Shown here one piece after another: positions 17,876 through 26,712 of a stretch of 64,000 bases of DNA (the stretch's first letter is position 1; each line of letters begins with the position of its first letter). Both the position numbers and the translations under genes were made by a program. A model generated the notes under the pieces. It did no database searches and had not been told where the DNA came from. It saw nothing but the letters and a program-made list of their open reading frames with translations. The DNA is from RUG12395 sp034178705 (GTDB lineage: Bacteria; Bacillota; Clostridia; Oscillospirales; CAG-272), in the NCBI GenBank assembly GCA_034178705.1, contig JAXFQY010000004.1:1-64000 (forward strand), in the 5' to 3' direction.

Positions 17876-19201
17876 ATGTCAACTACACAGATTCTTCTCA
17901 GTGTCTCCGTTTGCCTGTTTGTAGGGCTGATGATGACACGCATTCTGAAGCGGCTTCATCTTCCGGACGTTACCGCCTATCTGATCGGGGGCGTCCTGAT
18001 TGGCTCCTTCTGCCTCGGACGCTTTGTTATAGGCGGATACAGCTTCGGTTTTAACAGCGAAATTGCTCCGGTTGAGGCCTTCACCCTGATCAGTGATGTG
18101 GCGCTCGGCTTCATTGCATTCGATATCGGAAATGAGTTCCGGCTTCAGGATCTGAAGCATACCGGCAAAAAAGCAACCATCATCGGCATCGTGCAAGCGC
18201 TTACCGCAACCCTTCTTGTCGATGCGGTGCTGATCGGTACGCATTATCTCCTTCTCTCCGTTACCGGAACCGATTATCTCCCTCTCCCTGCTGCTATTCT
18301 TCTCGGTGCGATTGCAGCGGCAACGGCACCGGCTGCAACCCTTATGGTCGTGCGTCAATACAAAGCGGAAGGGCCTCTTACCAACCTGCTCCTGCCGATT
18401 GTTGCCCTTGATGATGCCGTCGGACTGATCGTTTTTGCTGTCTCCTTCGGTGTTTCCAAGGCGCTTTACGGCAGCTCGCTCAGTGTGATCTCCGTCGTTG
18501 TAGAGCCGCTGCTTGAAATTCTGTTTTCCCTTCTTGTCGGCGGCCTGTTCGGAGCGGCACTCTCCTACATCGAACGGATTTTTCATTCCAGAAGCAACCG
18601 TTTGACTCTGATGATCTGCTTTGTCTTTCTCACGATTGTTGTCTCCAAGCTCAGTTTTACCATCGGCGCCGTTACCCTGCGCTTCTCTTCTCTTCTCACT
18701 TGCATGATGCTCGGCACCGTTTTTTGCAATCTCTGCAAAACCTCGGAGGAGATGATGGAGCGCGTGGAGCGCTGGACAAAGCCGCTTTTTCTGCTTTTCT
18801 TTGTTATCAGCGGCGCAAGCCTTGATCTCAGCGTCTTTACACAGCCGATTTTTGTGTTGATCGGCGTGATCTATATCCTTTCCCGCTCCCTCGGAAAATA
18901 TTTCGGCTCCATGGGCAGTGCCAAAGCAACCGGCTGTGAAGAGAGCATTGTCAAATATCTCGGAATTACCCTGTTGCCGCAGGCTGGCGTCGCGCTCGGC
19001 ATGGTAAGCACGGTCTCGGCCGATCCGGTTTTCGGTCCTTCCCACATCGGAAACACCGTGCGATTCATCGTTCTTTTCGCCGTCCTCGTTTATGAAATTG
19101 TAGGACCGGTCATGACCAAAGATGCCCTCACAAAAGCAGGAGATATCAAGGCAAAGCCGGAAGGCACAACCGCCCGCCGCGAAAATCCCCGTGTTTCTTG
19201 A
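17876..19201 (+). CDS. Cation:proton antiporter (CPA2 family)
   Basis: A 441-residue membrane protein with about 12 hydrophobic segments. It carries LHLPDVTAYLIGGVLIG near the start, the AAATAPAATLMVV stretch, and the paired aspartates in IVALDDAVGLIVF that mark electrogenic CPA2 Na+/H+ antiporters. No C-terminal TrkA/RCK regulatory domain is present. It is alone under its own strong promoter and closed by a terminator. It exchanges Na+ or K+ for H+; the ion cannot be read from the sequence. Confidence 0.85.
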   Translation: MSTTQILLSVSVCLFVGLMMTRILKRLHLPDVTAYLIGGVLIGSFCLGRFVIGGYSFGFNSEIAPVEAFTLISDVALGFIAFDIGNEFRLQDLKHTGKKATIIGIVQALTATLLVDAVLIGTHYLLLSVTGTDYLPLPAAILLGAIAAATAPAATLMVVRQYKAEGPLTNLLLPIVALDDAVGLIVFAVSFGVSKALYGSSLSVISVVVEPLLEILFSLLVGGLFGAALSYIERIFHSRSNRLTLMICFVFLTIVVSKLSFTIGAVTLRFSSLLTCMMLGTVFCNLCKTSEEMMERVERWTKPLFLLFFVISGASLDLSVFTQPIFVLIGVIYILSRSLGKYFGSMGSAKATGCEESIVKYLGITLLPQAGVALGMVSTVSADPVFGPSHIGNTVRFIVLFAVLVYEIVGPVMTKDALTKAGDIKAKPEGTTARRENPRVS

Positions 19202-19267
19202 AAATCTCCTGGGTATTGCCTTTCCGCAGGAATATTGGAAACACTCAGCGCTCAGAAAAAGCAACGG

Positions 19268-19299
19268 AGAACAGCGATCGTTCCGACCGCTGTTCTTTT
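19268..19299 (+). terminator. Terminator after antiporter
   Basis: AGAACAGCG (19268-19276) pairs with CGCTGTTCT (19288-19296), with TCG/CGA pairing inside the loop, and runs into TTTT. Confidence 0.7.
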
Positions 19300-19368
19300 C
19301 GCGTGCAAGGCCGCTCCAAGCGCCGCAAGGTGCACTGTTTTTTCTCTTAACGTTTTTGCTTTTCTCTC

Positions 19369-19397
19369 TTGACAAATTCTTACCCGTATGCTAAAAT
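19369..19397 (+). promoter_or_regulatory. Sigma-A promoter for riboswitch and P-type ATPase
   Basis: TTGACA (19369-19374), 17-base spacer, TAAAAT (19392-19397). Transcription would start right at the 5' end of the riboswitch. Confidence 0.8.
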
Positions 19398-19404
19398 TTT
19401 GTCT

Positions 19405-19520
19405 GTAGGGGAGTAGTCAGCACCTTTCGGTGCGATAACGCCAACACACGGATCTTCGGATTCTGGCTTATCTTAAAAGACGAGACTTACCGGGTCGGTA
19501 AGTTGCGTCTTTCTTTTTTT
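19405..19520 (+). ncRNA. yybP-ykoY (Mn2+) riboswitch with intrinsic terminator
   Basis: The conserved 5' element GGGGAGTAG (19408-19416) and 3' element ACGAGAC (19480-19486) are both present. GTAGG (19405-19409) can pair with CTTAC (19486-19490) as helix P1. The same CTTACC also pairs with GGTAAG (19497-19502) in a terminator whose outer stem is AAAGACG/CGTCTTT (19476-19482, 19506-19512) followed by a T run. P1 and the terminator are mutually exclusive, so ligand binding should switch expression on. The family binds Mn2+, and here controls the P-type ATPase. Confidence 0.88.
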
Positions 19521-19610
19521 CCGTTACGGCCCGACACCACGCCGGACAGCGGTTCCCGGTATAATCCATTCAGAATCCGCAAAAATAATCAAAAAGGAGT
19601 GTCCCGATTC

Positions 19611-22280
19611 ATGACCCATTACCTTGAACCGAAGGAAAAGGTTCTGCAGGACCTCGGCACGGATGCCGGAGGTCTGAGCAGTGCAGAAGCCGCCAAGCGC
19701 GCAGAGCAATACGGCAGGAATAAGCTTGCTGAGGGAAAGAAGGAGTCTCTTCTCCACCGTTTTCTCTCTCAGCTTGCCGACCCGATGATCATCATTCTTC
19801 TCGTTGCTGCCGTAATTTCTGCGGTGACCACTATCGTTTCCAACCAGGTAAACGGCGGAGGCGAGAGCTTTGCTGATGTCTTCATTATTCTTTTCGTTGT
19901 TATTCTCAACGCTGTTCTCGGTGTCATTCAGGAAAGCAAGGCAGAGGCGGCAATTGAAGCCCTGAAGGATATGACGGCAGCTACCTCCAAGGTTCTGCGC
20001 GACGGGAAACAGATTACGGTCCGCAGCGAGGAGCTTGTTCCCGGCGATATCATCCTTCTGGAAGCGGGAGACTCCGTGCCCGCCGACTGCCGTATTCTCG
20101 AATGTGCCTCTCTGAAAATCGAAGAGGCTGCCCTCACCGGTGAGTCGGTTCCCGTGGAAAAAACCGACGATGTTGTCTCCCATGACGGGAAAGAAGTTCC
20201 CCTCGGAGACCGCAGAAACATGTGCTACATGGGCAGCACCGCCGTTTACGGACGCGGCACTGCCGTTGTCTGCGGAACCGGAATGAATACCGAGATGGGA
20301 AAGATCGCCTCAGCGCTTACCGCAACCGAGGAGGAGCAAACCCCGCTGCAAAAAAAACTTGCGGGACTTTCCGTCGTTCTCACCTGGATCGTCCTCGCCA
20401 TCTGTGTTGTGATTTTCGCCGTGGAAATTCTGGAAAGCTTCGTGCTTCAGGGAAGCTTCCCCGCGTTCAGCGAGCTGCTTGAATTCTTCATGGTCGCTGT
20501 CAGCCTTGCCGTTGCGGCCATCCCCGAAGGACTGGCTGCAGTCGTGACAATCGTCCTTTCGATCGGCGTCACAAAAATGTCCAAGCGCAACGCAGTCATC
20601 CGCAAGCTGACCGCCGTGGAAACGCTCGGCTGTGCGCAGGTTATCTGCTCGGACAAAACCGGCACTCTTACCCAAAATAAAATGACCGTGGTTGACCGTT
20701 ATACAAGCGACGAACGACTGCTTGTCACCGCAATGGCGCTCTGCTCCGATGCGGAATATGACAAAACAGAGGGCAAGGCCGTCGGAGAACCTACGGAATG
20801 CGCCCTCGTCAACGATGCTTTCACGCTCGGATATGACAAGAATGAATTGAAAACCGCCGAACCGCGTATCGGAGAGGTTCCCTTCGACTCCGGCAGAAAA
20901 CGCATGACCACTGTCCACTCTACAAACGGAAAGATTCTCCAGTATACCAAGGGAGCGCCCGATGAGCTTCTCAAATGCTGCAGCCGGATTCTGACAGCAG
21001 ACGGAATTCTGCCGCTGGACGATACCAAGCGTGCGGAGATTGCCGAGCAAAACAAAGGAATGGCAGACAAGGCGCTTCGGGTTCTCGCTGCCGCCTACCG
21101 GGAGCTGGACGTAACCCCTGCGGAATATACGGCAGACGCCCTGGAAAAAGACCTGATCTTTGTCGGGCTTTGCGGCATGATCGATCCTGTCCGCCCTGAG
21201 GTTAAGGCAGCGATCGAGGAGTGCAAGGAAGCAAGCGTCCGTGTCATTATGATTACGGGCGACCATATTGACACCGCAGTTGCTATCGCACGGGAACTCG
21301 GGATTCTTACTGACCGTTCCCAGGCAATCATGGGAATGGAGCTGAACTCACTCTCCGATGAAGAGCTTGACCGTGTAATCGATCGGTACAGCGTTTACGC
21401 ACGGGTCCAGCCGGAGCACAAGGTCCGCATCGTTGAAGCCTGGAAACGCCGCGGCATGATCACCGCCATGACAGGAGACGGTGTCAACGATGCCCCGAGC
21501 ATCAAGGCTGCCGACATCGGAATCGGCATGGGAATCACCGGCACAGACGTCACGAAAAATGTCGCCGATATGATTCTTGCGGATGACAATTTTGCCACCA
21601 TTGTTTCCGCGGTCGAGGAAGGCAGAAAAATCTACGCCAACATCCGCCGCGCCATTCAGTTCCTGCTTTCCTCCAACCTCAGTGAGGTGATCAGTGTCTT
21701 TGTCGCAACACTTCTCGGCTTTGTGATTCTCAAGCCGGTTCATTTGCTGTGGATCAACCTCATCACCGACAGTCTCCCGGCGCTGGCCCTTGGTATGGAG
21801 CACGGAGAAGCCGGAATCATGCGGCAGAAACCGCGCAGCTCGAAAGAAGGGATCTTCTCCGGTGGAGTCGGTTTCGATGTCGTCTATCAGGGATTGCTTG
21901 TATCCGTACTGACTCTCGCCGCCTATCTGATCGGTCACTATATGGAAGCAAATGAATGGGTCTTCACGCAAAGCCGCGACGGTATGACCATGGCGTTTCT
22001 CACCATGTCGATGGCGGAGATTTTCCACGCCTTCAACATGCGTTCGCGCCGCGGGTCCATCTTCACACTGAAGAAGCAGAATGTCGTTCTGTGGGGTGCA
22101 GCCGCCCTGGCCTTCCTGCTTACCGCCGGTGTCATCTATATTCCGCCGCTTGCCAGAATGTTTGACTTTTCAACCATTAGCCTGGCAGAATATCTTGTTG
22201 CCATGGGACTTGCTCTATCCGTCATCCCGCTGGTTGAGCTTGTCAAGTTGCTCCAGAGGCTTTGCGCAAAAAAGAAATAA
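19611..22280 (+). CDS. P-type (P2A) cation ATPase, probable Mn2+ exporter
   Basis: An 889-residue cation pump of the Ca2+-ATPase class. Seen in order: LTGES actuator loop, PEGLA in membrane helix 4, phosphorylation motif CSDKTGTLT (Asp348), TGDGVNDAPSIKAADIGI hinge, and NLITDSLPALALG in helix 6. The fold alone would be annotated calcium ATPase, but the riboswitch upstream senses Mn2+, and riboswitch-linked relatives such as lactococcal YoaB relieve Mn2+ excess. The start is ATG 19611, with AAAGGAG upstream; the open frame continues back to 19503 through the terminator region. Confidence 0.88.
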   Translation: MTHYLEPKEKVLQDLGTDAGGLSSAEAAKRAEQYGRNKLAEGKKESLLHRFLSQLADPMIIILLVAAVISAVTTIVSNQVNGGGESFADVFIILFVVILNAVLGVIQESKAEAAIEALKDMTAATSKVLRDGKQITVRSEELVPGDIILLEAGDSVPADCRILECASLKIEEAALTGESVPVEKTDDVVSHDGKEVPLGDRRNMCYMGSTAVYGRGTAVVCGTGMNTEMGKIASALTATEEEQTPLQKKLAGLSVVLTWIVLAICVVIFAVEILESFVLQGSFPAFSELLEFFMVAVSLAVAAIPEGLAAVVTIVLSIGVTKMSKRNAVIRKLTAVETLGCAQVICSDKTGTLTQNKMTVVDRYTSDERLLVTAMALCSDAEYDKTEGKAVGEPTECALVNDAFTLGYDKNELKTAEPRIGEVPFDSGRKRMTTVHSTNGKILQYTKGAPDELLKCCSRILTADGILPLDDTKRAEIAEQNKGMADKALRVLAAAYRELDVTPAEYTADALEKDLIFVGLCGMIDPVRPEVKAAIEECKEASVRVIMITGDHIDTAVAIARELGILTDRSQAIMGMELNSLSDEELDRVIDRYSVYARVQPEHKVRIVEAWKRRGMITAMTGDGVNDAPSIKAADIGIGMGITGTDVTKNVADMILADDNFATIVSAVEEGRKIYANIRRAIQFLLSSNLSEVISVFVATLLGFVILKPVHLLWINLITDSLPALALGMEHGEAGIMRQKPRSSKEGIFSGGVGFDVVYQGLLVSVLTLAAYLIGHYMEANEWVFTQSRDGMTMAFLTMSMAEIFHAFNMRSRRGSIFTLKKQNVVLWGAAALAFLLTAGVIYIPPLARMFDFSTISLAEYLVAMGLALSVIPLVELVKLLQRLCAKKK

Positions 22281-22287
22281 CACTTTC

Positions 22288-22321
22288 AGGGAAGGACGCC
22301 GATCGGCGTCCTTCCCTTTTC
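22288..22321 (+). terminator. Terminator after P-type ATPase
   Basis: A perfect 13-bp stem AGGGAAGGACGCC / GGCGTCCTTCCCT with a GATC loop and a trailing T run, 7 bases after the stop codon. Confidence 0.88.
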
Positions 22322-22450
22322 CCCTTCCTATGAAGCCGGTTTGCAACCGGTCAATCCTTTTTCTATGACCGAATTTCGATAAAACGGTCGATTGATGCCG
22401 ATTAACAGAGAAACAGGAAAAAAACCGGCCTTTTCATGGCAGATTGACTA

Positions 22451-22479
22451 TTGAAAAAAGGAAAAAAATACGGTATACT
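22451..22479 (+). promoter_or_regulatory. Sigma-A promoter of the atp operon
   Basis: TTGAAA (22451-22456), 17-base spacer, TATACT (22474-22479), followed by GGAGGAG ahead of the first gene. Confidence 0.7.
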
Positions 22480-22521
22480 AAATAATATTACGGCTATGCT
22501 CCGCACAAAGGAGGAGACAAT

Positions 22522-22920
22522 ATGCGTAAGAAGGCAAAGATCGATCCTACCGTCCGAAAGGAAACCCTGTATATCGGGGTCGCCGTGCTGATACTCAGCG
22601 CGCTGATGGAAGCCGTGTTCCTGATCATAGGGAAATGGGATTATACCGTGCTTCTTGGTAATCTTCTCAGCGGCTGTGCGGCGGTTCTCAATTTTTTTCT
22701 GATGGGCATCACGGTACAAAATGTTGTCGGGCGGGAGGAAAAAGAGATTGTGTCCCGAGTCCGTCTTTCTCAGGTTCTGCGTTATCTCATGCTTTTTGCT
22801 GTTGCCATACTTGGGCTTCTTCTGCCCTGCTTTAACCTCTTCTCGGTTCTTATCCCCTTATTTTTTCCCCGCATTGCCGCATCTTTTCGTCCGCTCTTTC
22901 TGCGGCAGAAGGACAAATAA
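22522..22920 (+). CDS. ATP synthase subunit I-like membrane protein
   Basis: A 132-residue protein with four hydrophobic segments (about 18-36, 42-62, 87-104 and 106-122) and a basic tail, matching the AtpI-like family encoded first in many atp operons, where it helps assemble the c ring. The assignment rests on size, topology and position directly before atpB; sequence similarity in this family is weak. Confidence 0.7.
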   Translation: MRKKAKIDPTVRKETLYIGVAVLILSALMEAVFLIIGKWDYTVLLGNLLSGCAAVLNFFLMGITVQNVVGREEKEIVSRVRLSQVLRYLMLFAVAILGLLLPCFNLFSVLIPLFFPRIAASFRPLFLRQKDK

Positions 22921-22953
22921 ATCCCGGTGCTTTACCCGAAAGGGGGTGAATTT

Positions 22954-23862
22954 TTGAAAAAAAACAAACGCGCTTTTCTTGCTGTTGATATTCTGTTGCT
23001 GATTTTGATCATTCTTCCCATCATCGCAGCCATAACACTCAAGGTGCTCTTTACCCCGGCTTCGGATGAAGTCCGGATTGAAGGTGCCATGATCTATTAT
23101 ACCCTGAAAATGCCCTTTCTCGGCGATTTTCCGATTACGGAATCTCAGATCAATTCCTGGCTTGTCATGCTCTCCGTTTTTTGGCTCTGTCTTTATCTGA
23201 CTCACGGTCTGAGCGTAAAAGGAGGCACTCGCCGGCAGGTTCTTGCAGAATGGGCAGTCGAGCAGACGGAAAAAATGGTCGCAACCAATATGGGAAGTCA
23301 TTTCGGCGGCTTTGCCCCGTTTATTGCCGCCGTTATGGTTCTGTCCGCCTTTTCCAGTCTTTTGTCTCTTTTCGGTCTTTATGCTCCGACGTCGGATATC
23401 AATATTGTCGCCGGCTGGGCACTGCTTGTCTTCATGCTGATTACCTATTATAAATGTAAGTGCGGTCCCCTCCAGTATCTGAAGAGTTTTGCGGAACCGG
23501 TTCCCCTTCTTGCGCCGCTGAATATCATCAGTGAGGTTGCGACCCCGATTTCCATGGCATTCCGTCATTACGGAAACGTGCTTTCGGGCGCGGTCATTTC
23601 CGTCCTGCTTGGTTATGCGCTGACCTCACTGTCCAAAATGCTTCTCGGCTGGCTTCCCGGTGTCCTCGGAGAGATTCCCTTGCTTCGCATCGGACTTCCT
23701 GCTGTGCTCTCCCTTTATTTTGACATTTTCAGCGGTCTTCTTCAGGCCTTCATCTTCGCTATGCTGACCATGCTCTATGTTTCCGGCGGCTTCCCCGTCG
23801 ATCTGTACGAACAGAGACAAGCAAAAAAGAATGCTAAAAAACAGGCAAAAAATCAAGCATAA
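22954..23862 (+). CDS. atpB: F1Fo ATP synthase subunit a
   Basis: A 302-residue Fo stator subunit with about six membrane segments. The essential Arg is visible in SMAFRHYGNVLSG, and FAMLTMLYVSGGF closes the last helix. It is longer than many a subunits because of the basic tail after the last helix. The start is taken as TTG at 22954, with AGGGGGTGA just upstream; an in-frame GTG at 22927 lies before that site. Confidence 0.92.
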   Translation: MKKNKRAFLAVDILLLILIILPIIAAITLKVLFTPASDEVRIEGAMIYYTLKMPFLGDFPITESQINSWLVMLSVFWLCLYLTHGLSVKGGTRRQVLAEWAVEQTEKMVATNMGSHFGGFAPFIAAVMVLSAFSSLLSLFGLYAPTSDINIVAGWALLVFMLITYYKCKCGPLQYLKSFAEPVPLLAPLNIISEVATPISMAFRHYGNVLSGAVISVLLGYALTSLSKMLLGWLPGVLGEIPLLRIGLPAVLSLYFDIFSGLLQAFIFAMLTMLYVSGGFPVDLYEQRQAKKNAKKQAKNQA

Positions 23863-23889
23863 ACAAAATTATTTTCGGAGGAAAAAAAC

Positions 23890-24174
23890 ATGTTGGAACT
23901 TGCAATCGGAATTATTCTCGGCGGCTGTGCTCTCGGTGCCGGCGCCGCTATGATCGCCGGTATCGGTCCCGGTATCGGTGAAGGCAACGCAGTCGCAAAA
24001 GCCTGCGAAGCCATCGGCAGACAGCCGGAGTGCAAAGGTGCCGTTACGACAACCATGCTGATGGGGTGCGCAGTTGCCGAAACCACCGGTCTTTATGCGC
24101 TTGTTATCGCAATTCTTCTTATTTTCGTCGCACCGGGACGTTTCGTGAACATCCTGCTCAATGCCATCAAATAA
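23890..24174 (+). CDS. atpE: F1Fo ATP synthase subunit c, two-carboxylate type
   Basis: A 94-residue hairpin proteolipid. Helix 1 carries GIGPGIGEG (Glu31) and helix 2 carries AVAETTGLYALV (Glu64, Thr65, Thr66); the loop GRQPE is the conserved F1 contact. In Ilyobacter the position matching Glu31 is Gln32, part of the Na+ site. A Glu at both positions is the two-carboxylate motif described for the Na+-binding rotor of Fusobacterium nucleatum. Na+ coupling is therefore the likely reading. Confidence 0.95.
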   Translation: MLELAIGIILGGCALGAGAAMIAGIGPGIGEGNAVAKACEAIGRQPECKGAVTTTMLMGCAVAETTGLYALVIAILLIFVAPGRFVNILLNAIK

Positions 24175-24185
24175 GGAGGCGTACC

Positions 24186-24701
24186 GTGCAAAACCTGGAT
24201 GTCATTTCTGTCAACCTTTGGCAGATCCTGGTTTCTCTGTGCAATCTCCTGATTATCTTTCTGATTCTGAAACGATTTCTCTACCAGCCGGTTAAGCGTA
24301 TTCTCACCACGCGTCAGGCAGAGCTTGACGGGCAGTATGCCGCGGCCAGGGAAGCGCAGGATCGGGCGGAAGCCGATCGCCGTGCCTGGGATGAAAAAAT
24401 GCAGACCGCCGAAACGGAGGCTGCTCAGATTCTAAAAAAGGCAACTGAGCGTGCAGACCGCCGCGGCGAACAGATTCTTTCCGACGCACGCGGACGGGCA
24501 GACTCCATTATCCGCGAGGCGGAAATGCAGGCGGCATTGGAGCAGCGCAAAGCGCAGTCCGAAATCAAGCAGGAGATCGTGGATATCTCCGCTCTTCTGA
24601 CCGAAAAGATGCTTCGCCGGGAAATCAATACAGAGGATCACCGTACGATGATCGATTCCGTCCTGTCGGAAATAGGTGAAAAGCATGACGGAAATCAGTA
24701 A
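24186..24701 (+). CDS. atpF: F1Fo ATP synthase subunit b
   Basis: A 171-residue stator stalk: one N-terminal membrane helix (about 9-28, QILVSLCNLLIIFLILKRF), then a long charged coiled coil rich in Ala, Glu, Arg. The start is GTG 24186, set by AAGGAGG 6 bases upstream; the frame stays open further back inside atpE. Its 3' end overlaps atpH by 17 bases. Confidence 0.93.
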   Translation: MQNLDVISVNLWQILVSLCNLLIIFLILKRFLYQPVKRILTTRQAELDGQYAAAREAQDRAEADRRAWDEKMQTAETEAAQILKKATERADRRGEQILSDARGRADSIIREAEMQAALEQRKAQSEIKQEIVDISALLTEKMLRREINTEDHRTMIDSVLSEIGEKHDGNQ

Positions 24702-25218
24702 GGAATATGCAGTAGCGCTCTTTTCCCTTGCCCGGGAAAAGGAAGATCGCATTCTTCCCTACCGCGATGCTCTCCGCCGGATACTCTCAGCCTTTGAAGA
24801 GCAGCCGGAATATATCTCCCTGCTCTCTTCTCCGAGCATTCCGATCCGGGAGCGCCGCGCGCTGATTGAACAGGCATTTGCCGATTCTGTTCCGGAGCAG
24901 GTTCTGTCCTTTACCGAACTGCTCTGTGAAAAAGGGCATCTGCGTCTTTTCGAAAACTGCGTCAAAGAATATGAGGAGCTTTGCCGGGCTGCCAGCTCGG
25001 TCTCTTCCGCGCGTGTTGTCAGCGCAGTTCCGCTGACCGACGGGGAGAAAACAACCCTGATTGCCAAGCTGGAAAAGTTCAGCGGTCACAGGGTGGAAGC
25101 ACACTACGAAACCGACGAGACGCTGCTCGGCGGGGTCACCGTTTACATGGATGACACCGTAATCGACGGCAGTCTCCGCCGGAAATTAAAACAAGTAAAG
25201 GAGGTGCTCGGTAAGTGA
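24685..25218 (+). CDS. atpH: F1Fo ATP synthase subunit delta
   Basis: A 177-residue OSCP-type subunit linking F1 to the b stalk. It opens TEISKEYAVALFSLAREK and ends with ETLLGGVTVYMDDTVIDGS, the conserved C-terminal signature. ATG 24685 is preferred to the GTG three codons earlier because AGGTGA sits at the right distance. It overlaps atpA by 4 bases. Confidence 0.93.
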   Translation: MTEISKEYAVALFSLAREKEDRILPYRDALRRILSAFEEQPEYISLLSSPSIPIRERRALIEQAFADSVPEQVLSFTELLCEKGHLRLFENCVKEYEELCRAASSVSSARVVSAVPLTDGEKTTLIAKLEKFSGHRVEAHYETDETLLGGVTVYMDDTVIDGSLRRKLKQVKEVLGK

Positions 25219-26711
25219 GTACGAGTGCGTCGGAAATCAGCAGCATTATCAAAGAGCAGATTCGTGCCTACCGTACACGCACCGAGATGGCGGAAACGGG
25301 AACGGTCATTCTTGTGGGTGACGGAATTGCCAGAGTCTACGGACTTCGCAACTGTATGGCAAGCGAGCTGCTGGAGTTTGAAGACGGCAGTTTTGGCATG
25401 GCACAGAATCTGGAAGACGAGACCGTCTCGGTCGCTATTCTGTCCGATAAAAACACAATCCGTGAGGGAACTCAGGTTCGCCGAACCGGGCGCGTGGTAT
25501 CTGTTCCGGTCGGTGAGGCACTTCTCGGGCGCGTGGTCGATGCGCTCGGTCAGCCGATCGACGGAAAGGGACCGGTTACCTGTCGGGAAACCCGTCCGAT
25601 TGAAGCGGAAGCACCCGGAATTATTGAACGGGAAAGTGTTTCCGTTCCGCTTCACACCGGCATCAAAGCAATTGACGGTATGATCCCGATCGGACGCGGT
25701 CAGCGCGAGCTGATTATCGGAGACCGCCAGACCGGAAAAACCGAAATCGCGATCGACACCATCATCAATCAGAAAAACAGCGACGTGCTCTGTATCTATG
25801 TCGCGATCGGGCAGAAGAACACATCGGTTGTTCAGCTTGTGAATGAGCTGTCCCATTACGGCGCGATGGAGTACACCATTGTCGTTTCCGCTTCCGCATC
25901 GGAAAGTGCCCCTCTTCAATATATCGCCCCCTATGCCGGGTGTGCTATGGCTGAATACTTCCGCGAAAAAGGCAAAGACGTCCTCATTGTTTATGACGAT
26001 CTGTCGAAGCATGCGGTTGCCTACCGCGCACTCTCTCTGCTTATCCGGCGTCCGCCGGGCCGTGAAGCATATCCGGGTGATGTCTTCTATCTGCATTCCC
26101 GTCTTCTCGAACGCGCTGCGTGCGTTTCTGAGGAATACGGAGGCGGCTCTATCACCGCGCTTCCGATCATTGAAACGCAGGCGGGTGACGTTTCCGCCTA
26201 TATTCCGACAAACGTGATCTCCATCACCGATGGACAGATTTTCTTGGAAACAGAGCTCTTTCACGCCGGGATCATGCCCGCAATCAACCCGGGTATATCG
26301 GTCAGCCGTGTCGGCGGCTCCGCTCAGCTCAAAGCAATGAAAAAGGTCTCAGGCGAGTTGAAACTTCTCTACTCCCAGTACCGCGAGCTTCAGGCGTTCT
26401 CCCAGTTCGGCAGCGATCTTGACGCCGATACCAAAGCGCGTCTTGCGCTTGGGGAACGAATTGTCGAGGTTCTGAAGCAAAAGCGCAATTCCCCCGTTGA
26501 ACCGGGTTGCCAGGTGGCGATTCTCTATTCCGTGATTCACGGTTACCTGAACGACACACCGGTCAATAAGGTCAGCGAATACGAAGCCGAACTGTTCGAT
26601 AAGCTGAAGTCGGAATATGCCGACCTGCTTGAACGGATTGAAGCGGGCTTCTGGGACCCGGAGGATGAAGCACAGCTGAAAAAGGCTCTTGAAGAAATGA
26701 AGGTGCAGTAA
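25215..26711 (+). CDS. atpA: F1 ATP synthase subunit alpha
   Basis: A 498-residue non-catalytic nucleotide-binding subunit: P-loop GDRQTGKT (about 169-176), VYDDLSKHAVAYR, and the Arg finger in GISVSRVGGSAQ. The start is GTG 25215, coupled to the atpH stop by a 4-base overlap. Confidence 0.97.
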   Translation: MSTSASEISSIIKEQIRAYRTRTEMAETGTVILVGDGIARVYGLRNCMASELLEFEDGSFGMAQNLEDETVSVAILSDKNTIREGTQVRRTGRVVSVPVGEALLGRVVDALGQPIDGKGPVTCRETRPIEAEAPGIIERESVSVPLHTGIKAIDGMIPIGRGQRELIIGDRQTGKTEIAIDTIINQKNSDVLCIYVAIGQKNTSVVQLVNELSHYGAMEYTIVVSASASESAPLQYIAPYAGCAMAEYFREKGKDVLIVYDDLSKHAVAYRALSLLIRRPPGREAYPGDVFYLHSRLLERAACVSEEYGGGSITALPIIETQAGDVSAYIPTNVISITDGQIFLETELFHAGIMPAINPGISVSRVGGSAQLKAMKKVSGELKLLYSQYRELQAFSQFGSDLDADTKARLALGERIVEVLKQKRNSPVEPGCQVAILYSVIHGYLNDTPVNKVSEYEAELFDKLKSEYADLLERIEAGFWDPEDEAQLKKALEEMKVQ

Positions 26712-26712
26712 G

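Noticed and set aside
17879..19375. 498-codon open frame on the minus strand
   Set aside because: It is fully antisense to the CPA2 antiporter, whose protein has clear membrane segments and a consensus promoter; the antisense product is charged and low in hydrophobic structure.
19503..19610. N-terminal extension of the P-type ATPase
   Set aside because: The frame is open but would start inside the riboswitch terminator; a ribosome site precedes ATG 19611.
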